Positions 1-55,235 of a stretch of DNA of 64,000 nt are shown here, one piece after another. The position numbers and the translations under genes were made by a program. The DNA comes from Nocardia blacklockiae (GTDB taxonomy: Bacteria; Actinomycetota; Actinomycetes; Mycobacteriales; Mycobacteriaceae): contig NZ_JADLRJ010000004.1 in the NCBI RefSeq assembly GCF_015477355.1, positions 372,001 to 436,000 of the forward strand. The letters run 5' to 3'. Numbering within the stretch: the stretch's first letter is position 1; each line of letters starts with the position of its first letter. The notes beneath the pieces are model-generated. The model was given only the letters and a program-made list of their open reading frames with translations. It made no database searches and was not told the origin of the DNA.

Positions 1-47403
<47,403 letters not shown>

Positions 47404-47520
47404 CCCTAAACCTCACTTCCGGAACACCGTGCAGCGCTCCTCGATGGCACACCGACGCCGACGCTCACCTGTCCCAGCGTGACGTCCGACGGTCGGGGCT
47501 CACTTCGAATCTCAATCAGA

Positions 47521-47551
47521 CAAAAATGTTCATTGGACGTATCCGTTGGCC
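47521..47551 (-). repeat. Upstream direct repeat, NRPS-proximal copy
   Basis: On the minus strand it reads GGCCAACGG, nine bases, then ATGAACATTTTTG. The distal copy at 47664-47687 has the same two blocks with shorter spacing. It lies about 118 bp before the NRPS start codon. The two-block conservation suggests a protein-binding site or duplicated promoter element; this is inference. Confidence 0.55.
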
Positions 47552-47663
47552 GGCCCGATCTTGTTACATGGGCCTGACCACACCCACCGGACTCGGATCG
47601 CCCACTCGCTGAACCTCACTGCTGACCACCGAACCAATCTACCGCCCACTCGGGCCGACTGAC

Positions 47664-47687
47664 CAAAAAGGTTCATAGCCGTTGGCC
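47664..47687 (-). repeat. Upstream direct repeat, distal copy
   Basis: On the minus strand it reads GGCCAACGG, then CT, then ATGAACCTTTTTG. It shares both blocks with the copy at 47521-47551 but has seven fewer bases between them. Confidence 0.55.
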
Positions 47688-47945
47688 ATCATGGGAGTTC
47701 GAGTATTTCGGGCCTGCCGGACCGGGTATCGCGTGGCCCGACAGTGCGAGGGAAGCAATCTACCGCACCCTCCCGACAGCTACCGAATGCCCGGCTCACC
47801 AGCCCTGGAGGTGCAGGTCGCGGCGGTGATCGGCCCGACGAACGTCACAGTCGATACGGATGTGCGGTGGAAGACGCGCATGTCACACCGGTTGTTCTCC
47901 GACGGTCGGCTGCCCGATCACGCCGCTGTCGGGAGCGTGCTCTCC

Positions 47946-48740
47946 TCATGGCTGGCTCACCCGCCCGGCCGGTCCCGCGGTGGGCAGGTGGTGCCGGTCG
48001 CGGGCAGGGTCGTAGAGATGGGATTCGGCGCAGTGCTCGATCTCGGAGACCGCGAGCGCACGGCCGACCAGGATGATCGCGGCCTGCCGCAAGCCCGCCG
48101 CCTCGACCCGCTCGGCGATGTCGGCGAGGGTCCCGCGCAACACCAGCTGTTCGGGCTGGCTGGCTCGGTACACGACCGCGACCGGGCAGTCATCGCCGTA
48201 CTCGGCGGACAGTTCGGCGGCCAGCGGCCGGATCCGCGTGACGGCCAGATGCAGCGCCAGGGTGGCCCGGGTGCGGGCGAATCCGGCCAACGCCTCGGAC
48301 TCGGGCATCGCCGTCGACCGGGCCCGGGTCCGGGTGAGCACCACCGACTGCACCAGCTCCGGCACCGTCAGCTCGGTCCCGAGCACCGCCGCCGCGGCCG
48401 CGTACGCGGGCACCCCGGGCGTGACGTCCCACGGAATCCCCCGCGCGTCCAGCCGCCGCGTCTGCTCGGTCAGCGCCGAGTAGATCGACGGATCCCCCGA
48501 GCACAGCCGCGCCACGTCCTTCTCCTCGGCATGCGCCCGCGCGCAGTGCTCGACGATCCGGTCGAGATCCAGTCCTTGGGTATCGATGAGTTCGGCATCG
48601 GGCGCACAGTGCCCCAGCACCTCGGGATCCAGATAGGTCCCCGCGTACAGACACACCGGCGACTCCCGCAGCAACCCCACCGCGCGCACGGTCAGCAGAT
48701 CCGCAGCCCCCGGTCCCGCCCCGATGAAATGCACGGTCAT
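47946..48740 (-). CDS. cobM: Precorrin-4 C11-methyltransferase
   Basis: It methylates precorrin-4 at C-11 using S-adenosylmethionine to give precorrin-5, in aerobic cobalamin synthesis in the cytosol. The 264-residue product matches the usual length. It has the tetrapyrrole-methylase glycine-rich N-terminus (FIGAGPGAADLLT, residues 5-17), a CLYAGTYLDPEVL block and the GDPSIYSAL loop near residue 82. The start is ATG at 48740. It is the only recognisable cob gene in the window. It lies 67 bp after the YbaB-like gene in the same direction and 542 bp before the NRPS, with no evident link to either. Confidence 0.92.
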   Translation of the reverse strand: MTVHFIGAGPGAADLLTVRAVGLLRESPVCLYAGTYLDPEVLGHCAPDAELIDTQGLDLDRIVEHCARAHAEEKDVARLCSGDPSIYSALTEQTRRLDARGIPWDVTPGVPAYAAAAAVLGTELTVPELVQSVVLTRTRARSTAMPESEALAGFARTRATLALHLAVTRIRPLAAELSAEYGDDCPVAVVYRASQPEQLVLRGTLADIAERVEAAGLRQAAIILVGRALAVSEIEHCAESHLYDPARDRHHLPTAGPAGRVSQP

Positions 48741-48807
48741 GCGGCGAGTCTAGGTGTGCTCGTCACGACGTCGGGGGGCCGGGCCCGAAGCGACCTGCTT
48801 GCCCCGC

Positions 48808-49362
48808 CTACCCTTCCAGCCAGGATTTCCGCTGGTAGTACGGGTCGTAGTCGTCTTCGTAGTCGTACGGATCATAGAGAGGCGGCGTCCGCGTATTCGA
48901 TTGCTGCCCCGCCGGTTGCGAAGCAGGCGGCTGTTCGAACCCTGTGTGCGACGCGGGTTGCTCGAACCCTGTGCGCGACACCGGCTGCCCGAAACTCGGC
49001 TGGCCGGGGGAAGAGCTCCCAGGCCCCTGCTGAACAGCGCTGAGCGGCTGATCCATCGCATCCTGAGTCGCCTCCAGAGCGGCCTCGATCCGCGGATCGG
49101 CGCGGAACGTGGCCGTCGCCTCGCGCACCCCGGCCCGCGCGCCCTCCAACGCCTGGGCCGCAAGCCGCGTGAGTTCGGCGGCGATGGCGGAGCCGCCGTA
49201 GCGCAGCGCCCCCTCATCGATATGGATGCGCACCTGCCCGTCGGCGCAGGCCTCGACGGCGAGCAGGCCGTCACCGGTCTGCGCCCGCGAGCGCGCGGTG
49301 GTCAGCGCCTCCACCAGCCTGCGGGTGTTCTCCTGCATCGGATCCAGACCGGCGCTCGTCAT
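48808..49362 (-). CDS. YbaB/EbfC-like protein with Pro/Gln-rich tail
   Basis: A 184-residue protein of unknown function. Residues 1-100 form a YbaB-like fold by pattern: an N-terminal helix, a strand pair (LLAVEACADGQVRIHIDEGAL), then a long C-terminal helix (ELTRLAAQALEGARAG). The rest is low-complexity, rich in Pro, Gln, Gly and Ser, with two TGFEQPA copies and an acidic tyrosine-rich end (YDPYDYEDDYDPYY). The ATG at 49362 is chosen because AAGGAG lies six bases upstream; a longer version would run antisense through the divergent gene. In actinomycetes such proteins often neighbour type VII secretion substrates, as here, where the next gene starts 48 bp away on the opposite strand. Assignment to the family is by pattern only. 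Confidence 0.8.
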   Translation of the reverse strand: MTSAGLDPMQENTRRLVEALTTARSRAQTGDGLLAVEACADGQVRIHIDEGALRYGGSAIAAELTRLAAQALEGARAGVREATATFRADPRIEAALEATQDAMDQPLSAVQQGPGSSSPGQPSFGQPVSRTGFEQPASHTGFEQPPASQPAGQQSNTRTPPLYDPYDYEDDYDPYYQRKSWLEG

Positions 49363-49410
49363 CCCGTACTCCTTCGCTGCCCGCGCAACTCCCCCGTAAA
49401 ATCCCCGAGC

Positions 49411-49731
49411 ATGGCCGACCCATTGAGCGAAACAGTCAAGATCGACGGCAGGGACGCGGCCGTGCTGGCGCGCAATATAAAGACGTATGCGACCGACATC
49501 AAAGGTGTCAAGAGCGGCGAGGCCACCACCACGGTCACGAACGGTTTCCCCGGCTTCCCGATCGGCCAGGCCTGCACCACCGCCGCGACCACCGTCACCA
49601 CGGCCCTGCAGGACCTGGGTAAGGTACTGGACACGATCGGGGACAACACCATCACCGTGACGGCGAAGTTCCTGCACATCGATGAGGCGAAGGCCCGCGA
49701 GTTCGACCGCGTCGCCGTGCCCGGCCAGTAA
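49411..49731 (+). CDS. Small helical protein, likely type VII secretion-associated
   Basis: A 106-residue protein with no signal peptide or transmembrane segment. It begins MADPLSETVKIDG and has two predicted helices separated by a Gly/Pro-containing turn (GFPGFPIGQAC, about residues 45-55), the size and shape of WXG100-superfamily partners, although no W-x-G is present. It sits 22 bp upstream of the large WxG-containing protein, in the same direction, so the two may be co-expressed and may interact. The start at 49411 avoids a long low-complexity extension antisense to the YbaB-like gene. The function is inferred from context only. Confidence 0.75.
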   Translation: MADPLSETVKIDGRDAAVLARNIKTYATDIKGVKSGEATTTVTNGFPGFPIGQACTTAATTVTTALQDLGKVLDTIGDNTITVTAKFLHIDEAKAREFDRVAVPGQ

Positions 49732-49753
49732 CAGCACGAGGGGGAACGCGGCC

Positions 49754-52381
49754 ATGGCCGCCACGAGATCTCAAGCCGAACAATGCGATCCGAACGCTCT
49801 GGACGCACTCGTCAAGGAATGGCAGACCGCCCACGACACGGTCACCACCGGCCTCGACAAAACCGGCAGCGAATACACCCAGTCCCAGTCCTACTGGACC
49901 GGCAAAACCGGCGACCGAGCCCGCGACACCACCCAGCAGGCAGTCACCGCGGGCCGCACCTTCACCGGCGAACTCCAGACCGCCATCACCACCCTCACCG
50001 CCGACCGCGACGCCATCTGGCGCGCCAAGAACAGTGCGACCCAAGCGATCACGAACGCACTGAACGCCAAATACGAAGTCGCCGAGGACGGCACGGTAGA
50101 ACCCAGCGAGGCCGCCAAAATAGCGGCCCAGTCCTCCTCCCAGGACAAGAACGACCAAACCGCGGCCCTCGCCGCGCTGTGGAAGTACGGGACAGACACG
50201 CTTCAGCCACCAATCAAGACGGCGCTGAACGACCTCGGCACTGCCGTCGAGGCCGCAACCGGCCATATCCAGAACGCTTTCCAGAACAGCGCGGCCGTCA
50301 GCACGGTCGCAGTCGAGGCTCCGGCAAAGCTCGACCCGAACAAGCTACTGACTGCGGAACAGGGCAAAGAAGACGGCGCGACAATCGCCGACGGCAAGCT
50401 GTCCGATCAGGAACGCCAGCGCATCCTGGACCACCTCAAAGCGACTGGACTCAGCCCGGAACAGCTCACCGCGCTTCGCGAGGGCAGAGACGTGACGATT
50501 CCGCAATCGTCGATGGACTACTTGACCAATCTTTACGACAAATCTGGGCGTGACGGTCTGCTCACACTGTCGGAGACATTGAAATCGGACGGGTCGGCGC
50601 AGTCCAAAGAGTTGCGCCAATATCTGGCCAACGGCATGATGACACTTTCGAACGAGAACCTGGTCAGCCGTGATCCGCAAGGAAAAGTGCGCGACCGTGG
50701 TGGTTTCGACAAGCTCAATCCCGAAATCCGGGAAATAGTCGGCACTCGACCGAACATCGCCGGTGCGCCCGATTCCAATACCAGGCAGCTGCCTGACGAC
50801 TATCGCTCCGGACTCTTCGGCCCGAAAACCGATCACCGTAGTGGGATTCTGGACTACGAAGCCGATCTGGCGAAATTCAGTGATTTCGTGAGCAATTCCG
50901 GCCAAGACTACCAGCCGGGTGACCGGTTCGGCGTAGAAATGGGACGCCAAGCGGCGCACCAGGCCTGGATTCTGGATCATCATGGAATCGGCGATTATAT
51001 GGGCACCAAGTACCCTGACCACGAGGCGATTCAGGATGCGCAGAGCAGCGCACAGAATCTACTCGGCGTCGCGGCACGCAACCATGACTCCGACTACGCC
51101 CTGCTCACCGGCAACGGCAGCGACGAACTGTTCGGCAAAGACACTCCGGGACAGTCGTGGCATCCGTACAACCACGAGACCACGGTGGGGGCGCTGCTGA
51201 CGCACGAGTGGAACGACGACGGCGCGGCCTTGGGTTCGATGGTTGCATGGACCGCCGACGATGCACACAGTCCGGATACAACGAAGGCTGAGCATGCCGG
51301 GCAGGCAGCAGGCGCATTGGCAGAGCTGATGTCGAACACGAAGACCGGCAATGGAACCAACATGTACGAGTCCATGTTGAACATGCCCGGGCAGGATGGT
51401 CGATCGTTCGCCGAAATCAACCCACGCGCGGCACAGGGAATCGCGACCTCGCTCGTGCCTTACGTCGGAGATATGGTGGAGGCTCCATCGACCCTCTCCG
51501 GTACGCGCGGGTTTCCGGAAGGGAGCATCGGTCCTGTCGAAGCAACCCGCATCTTCAGTATTCTCGACGGCGATCCGAAAGCCGGCTCCTGGATGAATGG
51601 TGCCGCTATGGCGCTCGCCGAGAAGGCGGATCACCAATTTGCCGACAGCGCCACAACACCGGGAAAGCATGCGGATCTGGGACTGGGCACCGCTTCCGGA
51701 AGGTTGTACGGACTGGTTGACGCCGGAATTGCGGCACATGTCGCCGATTTGAACCTGCATGATACAGAGCAGGCCAAGGCGACTTCCGATCAAAGAGCCG
51801 CCGCTTACGGCGTCGCGCAGAACCTCATAGGCATTTCCGGCTTGGCCGGTCCGGTCGGCGGAGTAGGCGGACCGATCGCTCAGGCTGTTTCGGAGTGGTA
51901 TAAAGCACCGCTCACCGGTGTCGACCCCGACTACAGCGGAAGAACACCGAACGCCGCCATTACAGACACCGCTTTCGATCTGACTCGATCCGGATCCGTG
52001 GCGGGACACAGCTATAACATGCTGAGCCATTTGATTAATTCCGGACAGGTGAGCCGATACATGCTCCCGAGCGATGTACAGAACGTCATGTTCGACACCA
52101 CCGAAGACGGCAATTTCACAGTGAAACCGTACACGTCGGCGGCCGATAATTCAGAGCACGCCCACCTTCTGGAAACGAATCTCCCGGATCTGCTGGAAAA
52201 GTACGGAGGGATTCGCCGTAACGACCTGAGCGACTATACGACATATAGCACACAGGCGCACACGTGGTACAACGACAAGCTGATAACCACCGGCACCATC
52301 GACGGCCAGTGGGACCTGAAGAGACTGAAGACCGATGAACTCGAAAAGAATGGTTACAATAAATGGGTCGCGGGACAGTGA
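49754..52381 (+). CDS. Large WxG-type putative type VII secretion substrate (TPR-region family-like)
   Basis: An 875-residue protein. Residues about 10-110 form a helical hairpin with a W-x-G turn (SYWTGKTGD, W48/G50), the hallmark of ESX/type VII substrates. A middle section (about 210-300) has short helical repeats (LKATGLSPEQLTALREG). A long C-terminal region (about 330-875) has no toxin or enzyme motif I recognise. There is no Sec signal. The layout resembles conserved actinobacterial proteins annotated as TPR repeat region-containing; that comparison is from memory. The start ATG at 49754 has a GAGGGGGA ribosome site. The second half is visibly less GC-rich than the NRPS (many codons ending in A or T), hinting at different ancestry. 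The lipoprotein gene starts 5 bp after its stop. Confidence 0.8.
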   Translation: MAATRSQAEQCDPNALDALVKEWQTAHDTVTTGLDKTGSEYTQSQSYWTGKTGDRARDTTQQAVTAGRTFTGELQTAITTLTADRDAIWRAKNSATQAITNALNAKYEVAEDGTVEPSEAAKIAAQSSSQDKNDQTAALAALWKYGTDTLQPPIKTALNDLGTAVEAATGHIQNAFQNSAAVSTVAVEAPAKLDPNKLLTAEQGKEDGATIADGKLSDQERQRILDHLKATGLSPEQLTALREGRDVTIPQSSMDYLTNLYDKSGRDGLLTLSETLKSDGSAQSKELRQYLANGMMTLSNENLVSRDPQGKVRDRGGFDKLNPEIREIVGTRPNIAGAPDSNTRQLPDDYRSGLFGPKTDHRSGILDYEADLAKFSDFVSNSGQDYQPGDRFGVEMGRQAAHQAWILDHHGIGDYMGTKYPDHEAIQDAQSSAQNLLGVAARNHDSDYALLTGNGSDELFGKDTPGQSWHPYNHETTVGALLTHEWNDDGAALGSMVAWTADDAHSPDTTKAEHAGQAAGALAELMSNTKTGNGTNMYESMLNMPGQDGRSFAEINPRAAQGIATSLVPYVGDMVEAPSTLSGTRGFPEGSIGPVEATRIFSILDGDPKAGSWMNGAAMALAEKADHQFADSATTPGKHADLGLGTASGRLYGLVDAGIAAHVADLNLHDTEQAKATSDQRAAAYGVAQNLIGISGLAGPVGGVGGPIAQAVSEWYKAPLTGVDPDYSGRTPNAAITDTAFDLTRSGSVAGHSYNMLSHLINSGQVSRYMLPSDVQNVMFDTTEDGNFTVKPYTSAADNSEHAHLLETNLPDLLEKYGGIRRNDLSDYTTYSTQAHTWYNDKLITTGTIDGQWDLKRLKTDELEKNGYNKWVAGQ

Positions 52382-52386
52382 GTTCT

Positions 52387-53163
52387 ATGAAGGTCGACTT
52401 CGGCTTCAGGGTCCTGATTGCGAGCCTGGCGGTAATGGTGAGCGCCGCGTGTACCGTCGACGACTCATCCGATCCCGGGCCGAAGGAAATCAGTCCATAT
52501 CTCGCACCGGCCGGGATTGCGAGGGTGACATCCATGTGGGAGGCAGAGGACGGACTGGATCTGCGGGCCGAGCGGGAAGAGTTGGTGCGGGGGGCCGCCG
52601 AGGCCGAGTTCATCACGCATGCCGAACAACCGAGCAATGCCTACTACGGGTATCAGGAGGCGGTGACGGAGTCGACCGGGGCGCACGTCGGCTCGGCGAT
52701 CGGCCGCAGGCTTCTGACGGGCACACTCCACTGGCGACTCATGTCCGTCACTCCGACGCCGAGCGGGTTCGAGGGAACGACATGCCTCCAGGCCGCCGGA
52801 GTCAGTGGCATCCTGGATAGCAACCAATACACTCTCTGGCGCATCGGAACGATCACGAGCAGCCGATTCGAATTCACAACCAAGAAACCCTCCGAGACAA
52901 CACCCACACCGTCGATACGCCAAAGCAATCCAGCGACTCCCCTCAGCGAGGGAAACCTCTGGCAGGCTCCCCGCGGTGACATATTCTCCAAATGGAAGAT
53001 CCGGGTAGCGAATTCCACACCGAGCGACAACGATAACTGCCGCAAATGGGCCCATACCCTTTACCCGCTACCGCCGAACACACACGAGGACGGCTCGCTC
53101 TACGGAATCCGCACCACCGCGGCACCCCCGGTCCTCCCCGCCTATCCCGGCTGGCCCCAATAG
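52387..53163 (+). CDS. Putative lipoprotein
   Basis: A 258-residue product with a lipoprotein signal: MKVDFGFR, hydrophobic LIASLAVMV, then SAAC with the lipidated cysteine at residue 22. The mature part begins with acidic TVDDSSDPG and contains no family motif I recognise. It has few cysteines (one near residue 126 and one near 219) and proline-rich stretches. The ATG at 52387 gives a clean signal peptide; an in-frame GTG at 52363 would overlap the previous gene and bury it. It lies 5 bp after the large WxG protein, so the two probably form one transcription unit and may work together at the cell envelope. Confidence 0.8.
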   Translation: MKVDFGFRVLIASLAVMVSAACTVDDSSDPGPKEISPYLAPAGIARVTSMWEAEDGLDLRAEREELVRGAAEAEFITHAEQPSNAYYGYQEAVTESTGAHVGSAIGRRLLTGTLHWRLMSVTPTPSGFEGTTCLQAAGVSGILDSNQYTLWRIGTITSSRFEFTTKKPSETTPTPSIRQSNPATPLSEGNLWQAPRGDIFSKWKIRVANSTPSDNDNCRKWAHTLYPLPPNTHEDGSLYGIRTTAAPPVLPAYPGWPQ

Positions 53164-53170
53164 GTTTCGC

Positions 53171-53788
53171 TCAGCACGCACCGTCGGTAACGGAGGTTGT
53201 GATCGACGTTTCGGCTTGGGTGAGGATCGGTTTGCCGCCCGTGCCGATGATGGGTTGGTCGCGGGTGATGGGGGCGGTTCGGGTGGCGGTGAGGCAGTAG
53301 GTTTTCTTGTCCGCGCCGGAGATGGTGAAGGAAATCCTGTCGTCGGTGGTCGTGATGCCGTCGAGGTGGAGGTGGGCTTCGCGGTGGTCTGTGGAATTCA
53401 CTTCGCCGAGGTGTTGGGTTACACCGTTTTTCAAGGACTGTTGGAGGTCGGCGAGGGTGAGGGTCGGGCGGGAGGCTTGGTCGGGGGTGAGGGTGGCGGT
53501 GAGGGAGGTGCCGAGTTTTCGGGCTACCTGGTCGACGGCGGGGCGGGCGTTCACCTGACCTGACCAGCTTCCGCTGGTGTTGCGGTTGAACCAGAAGCCG
53601 AGGCCGATCAAGGCGAGGCCGGCGAGACCCAGGGCGGCCCAGCGGATTGCGAAACCGGAGTCGCTGGGCTCGTTGGCTTCCGGCTTCTCGTGTTGCCAGG
53701 CCGTGGTCGTACGCCACCATGTGCGCGGGCTCACGAAGAGCGCGAACAGGACCATCAGGCCACCGACGATGAAGAAGAACCACGGCAC
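53171..53788 (-). CDS. Membrane protein with extracytoplasmic domain, unknown function
   Basis: A 205-residue protein with two transmembrane segments: residues 2-20 (PWFFFIVGGLMVLFALFVS) and about 46-67 (AIRWAALGLAGLALIGLGFWF). A domain of about 135 residues follows and carries two cysteines (YCLTAT and the final GAC) that could pair outside the cell. Charges between the two segments (RTWWRTTTAWQHEKPEANE) suggest a cytosolic loop. It converges on the lipoprotein gene with a 7-bp gap. No known family is recognised. Confidence 0.8.
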   Translation of the reverse strand: MPWFFFIVGGLMVLFALFVSPRTWWRTTTAWQHEKPEANEPSDSGFAIRWAALGLAGLALIGLGFWFNRNTSGSWSGQVNARPAVDQVARKLGTSLTATLTPDQASRPTLTLADLQQSLKNGVTQHLGEVNSTDHREAHLHLDGITTTDDRISFTISGADKKTYCLTATRTAPITRDQPIIGTGGKPILTQAETSITTSVTDGAC

Positions 53789-53828
53789 CGGGGAAGCCTA
53801 CCGACCAGCCGGCGAGAGATGCGGTCGC

Positions 53829-54200
53829 TCAGGGGACGGCGGTGAAGAGTTCGTAGCTGTGGCCGTTGGGGTCGCGGACGTAGACGCCGCGGCCGCCGGA
53901 CAGGTGGTTGACGGCTCGGTCCCAGCCGCGTTCGGGGCCGGAGCCGTAGTCGACCGACGGCCACTTCGAGAGGCGGGTGAGGACGGCGTCGAAGGTGGCG
54001 TCGTCCACGAGGAAGGCGTAGTGGCCCGGCTCCACCCGGCCGCGGTCGTCGAAGTCGAAGGTGAGGTCGGCGTTGACGGCGACGGGGAGGAACGGACCGG
54101 CGGGCGGGGAGACCGCCAAGCCCAGGAGGTCGGCGAAAAATGTTGCGGCGGTGCGCTTGTCGGCAGCGGGGACGATGGTGTGGTTGAGAACGATGGGCAT
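53829..54200 (-). CDS. VOC (glyoxalase/bleomycin-resistance fold) family protein
   Basis: A 123-residue single-domain vicinal-oxygen-chelate protein. It has the beta-alpha-beta-beta-beta pattern with likely metal ligands His7 (VLNHTIVPA), His in GHYAFLVDD and Glu in the terminal DPNGHSYELFT motif. Such proteins act as dioxygenases, isomerases or drug-binding proteins; the substrate cannot be told. The ATG at 54200 has GGAG six bases upstream; a longer frame would read through the operator. It is divergent from a MarR gene with a twin palindrome between them, so it is probably the regulator's target. Confidence 0.88.
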   Translation of the reverse strand: MPIVLNHTIVPAADKRTAATFFADLLGLAVSPPAGPFLPVAVNADLTFDFDDRGRVEPGHYAFLVDDATFDAVLTRLSKWPSVDYGSGPERGWDRAVNHLSGGRGVYVRDPNGHSYELFTAVP

Positions 54201-54227
54201 CGAAGACTCCGTCGTGGGGAAAATTAC

Positions 54228-54240
54228 ATGCGATACGCAT
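54228..54240. promoter_or_regulatory. Palindromic operator half 1 (VOC/MarR)
   Basis: Perfect palindrome ATGCG-ATA-CGCAT within a TAC...ACA context, in the divergent promoter between the VOC and MarR genes. Its twin begins exactly 23 bp later. Confidence 0.7.
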
Positions 54241-54250
54241 ACAAATATAC

Positions 54251-54263
54251 ATGCGGAACGCAT
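54251..54263. promoter_or_regulatory. Palindromic operator half 2 (VOC/MarR)
   Basis: ATGCG-GAA-CGCAT, with the same arms as the copy at 54228-54240 and about two helical turns away. This fits two MarR dimers binding the same DNA face. An ATG for the MarR frame coincides with this palindrome and is therefore unlikely to be the real start. Confidence 0.7.
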
Positions 54264-54301
54264 GCAATGCACGAGGCGCGGAGGGCGGTAGGTTCGAGTT
54301 C

Positions 54302-54751
54302 GTGAATCGCCCAGCAGACCCTGCCGCGGTCGGCGGGCCCGCCCTGTTCCGGCTGGTTCGCTTCTGGTCGCGGCGATGGATCAATCGCGCGCCCGGTGCG
54401 CCGGACGGTGAGTTGCGCCAGGTCCAGTACGTGCAGGCCGTGGAGGCGGTGGCGGCGGCGCGCGGCGCGGAGGCCACGGTGACGACCGTCGCCACACAGC
54501 TCGGGCTCGACCATTCCGGCGCGAGCCGCCTCGTGCGCGACGCCGTAGCGGCCGGATATCTCGCGCGGGTGGATTCCGTCCGGGATCGGCGGCGGGTGGT
54601 GCTGGAGTTGACCGCGAGCGGCGAGCAGCTGCTCGCGGCGGCCCGGGATTGGCAGCGGCGCTGCTTCGACGAGCTCACCGCCGCCTGGGACGAGCAGGAT
54701 CGCCGCAGGTTCGCGGGCTACCTGCGGCGACTCGCCGACGAGAGCACCTAG
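54302..54751 (+). CDS. MarR-family transcriptional regulator
   Basis: A 149-residue winged-helix protein. The recognition region reads TVATQLGLDHSGASRLVRDA (about residues 62-81), followed by the wing with the typical DRRRVVLELT signature (about 92-104) and a C-terminal dimerization helix. MarR proteins usually repress a divergent gene until a small ligand binds. The GTG at 54302 is chosen because the ATG at 54251 lies inside the palindromic operator. The stop codon shares the CTAG at 54748-54751 with the stop of the convergent PPOX gene. Confidence 0.87.
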   Translation: MNRPADPAAVGGPALFRLVRFWSRRWINRAPGAPDGELRQVQYVQAVEAVAAARGAEATVTTVATQLGLDHSGASRLVRDAVAAGYLARVDSVRDRRRVVLELTASGEQLLAAARDWQRRCFDELTAAWDEQDRRRFAGYLRRLADEST

Positions 54752-55173
54752 CCGGTCATGTCGAATCCGCCGAGAATCTTGGTGGGTCGCAGCCGGACCA
54801 CCAGCTCGCCGGGCACGCCGTTGCGCTTGCCGAACTCCTCGGCGCGGTCGGCGCCCATGTAGCGCGCGGCAATGGCGGTGGCCGTGCGGACCAGTTCGCC
54901 GAGGTCCTCGGAGACCTCCGCCGTGCCCTGCACCTGGAGGTATCCGAACGGCGGCTCCTCCAGGTCGACGCACAGCGCCAGGCGCGGGTCGCGCAGGATC
55001 GCCCGGCCCTTGGCGGTGTTCTTGCCGGTGTTGAACACCAGTTCGTCGCCCTCGACGATGAACCAGACCGGGTTGATCACGGGGCGGCCGTCGGTGGCCA
55101 CGAACGCGAGCTTGCCGGTGCGGGTGCCGTGGGACAGGAATTCGCGCACGCGAGGATCGGTGAGGGAGGGCAT
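54748..55173 (-). CDS. PPOX-class flavin/F420-dependent oxidoreductase
   Basis: A 141-residue split-barrel protein of the pyridoxamine-phosphate-oxidase-like superfamily. Typical blocks are LAFVATDGRPVINPVWF (about 22-38), NTGKNTAKGRAILRDPR (about 49-65) and the end TKILGGFDMTG. Actinobacterial members commonly bind F420 and reduce a range of substrates; the actual cofactor and substrate are not visible. The ATG at 55173 (MPSLTDPRVREF) matches family starts. It converges on the MarR gene with a 4-bp overlap. Confidence 0.85.
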   Translation of the reverse strand: MPSLTDPRVREFLSHGTRTGKLAFVATDGRPVINPVWFIVEGDELVFNTGKNTAKGRAILRDPRLALCVDLEEPPFGYLQVQGTAEVSEDLGELVRTATAIAARYMGADRAEEFGKRNGVPGELVVRLRPTKILGGFDMTG

Positions 55174-55235
55174 ACCGCCAGCGTACGGCCGGCACCCGGC
55201 CGCGCCGCGCAACCACGCGGTGTCGCGGCGGCCGC

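Larger units (their letters stand above)
47404..47945. promoter_or_regulatory. Intergenic region upstream of the NRPS
   Basis: A 542-bp gap between the NRPS start and the end of cobM. It must hold the NRPS promoter unless transcription reads through from cobM. The part nearest the NRPS (about 47505-47545) is the most AT-rich stretch nearby. It contains two copies of an imperfect repeat. Plus-strand frames here start from weak TTG or ATG codons and run antisense into cobM, so I do not call them as genes. I see no convincing tRNA, terminator or riboswitch. Confidence 0.6.

Noticed and set aside
47690-47830. Cobalamin-riboswitch-like words (GGGAAGC, CGCACTGTCGG) near cobM
   Set aside because: Fragments can be found on both strands, but the conserved B12 box and core order are not satisfied, and neither orientation places a cobalamin gene downstream. 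A covariance-model search would settle it.
47682-49043. Plus-strand frame of 453 codons over the intergenic region and cobM
   Set aside because: It starts at TTG without a ribosome site, runs antisense through cobM and has no recognisable domain.
48754-49410. N-terminal extension of the 106-residue protein to 325 residues
   Set aside because: The extension is low-complexity and antisense to the YbaB-like gene, which has an excellent ribosome site.
54251-54301. Upstream ATG start for the MarR gene
   Set aside because: The ATG is part of the second operator palindrome, and the added residues (RNACNARGAEGG) are not MarR-like.
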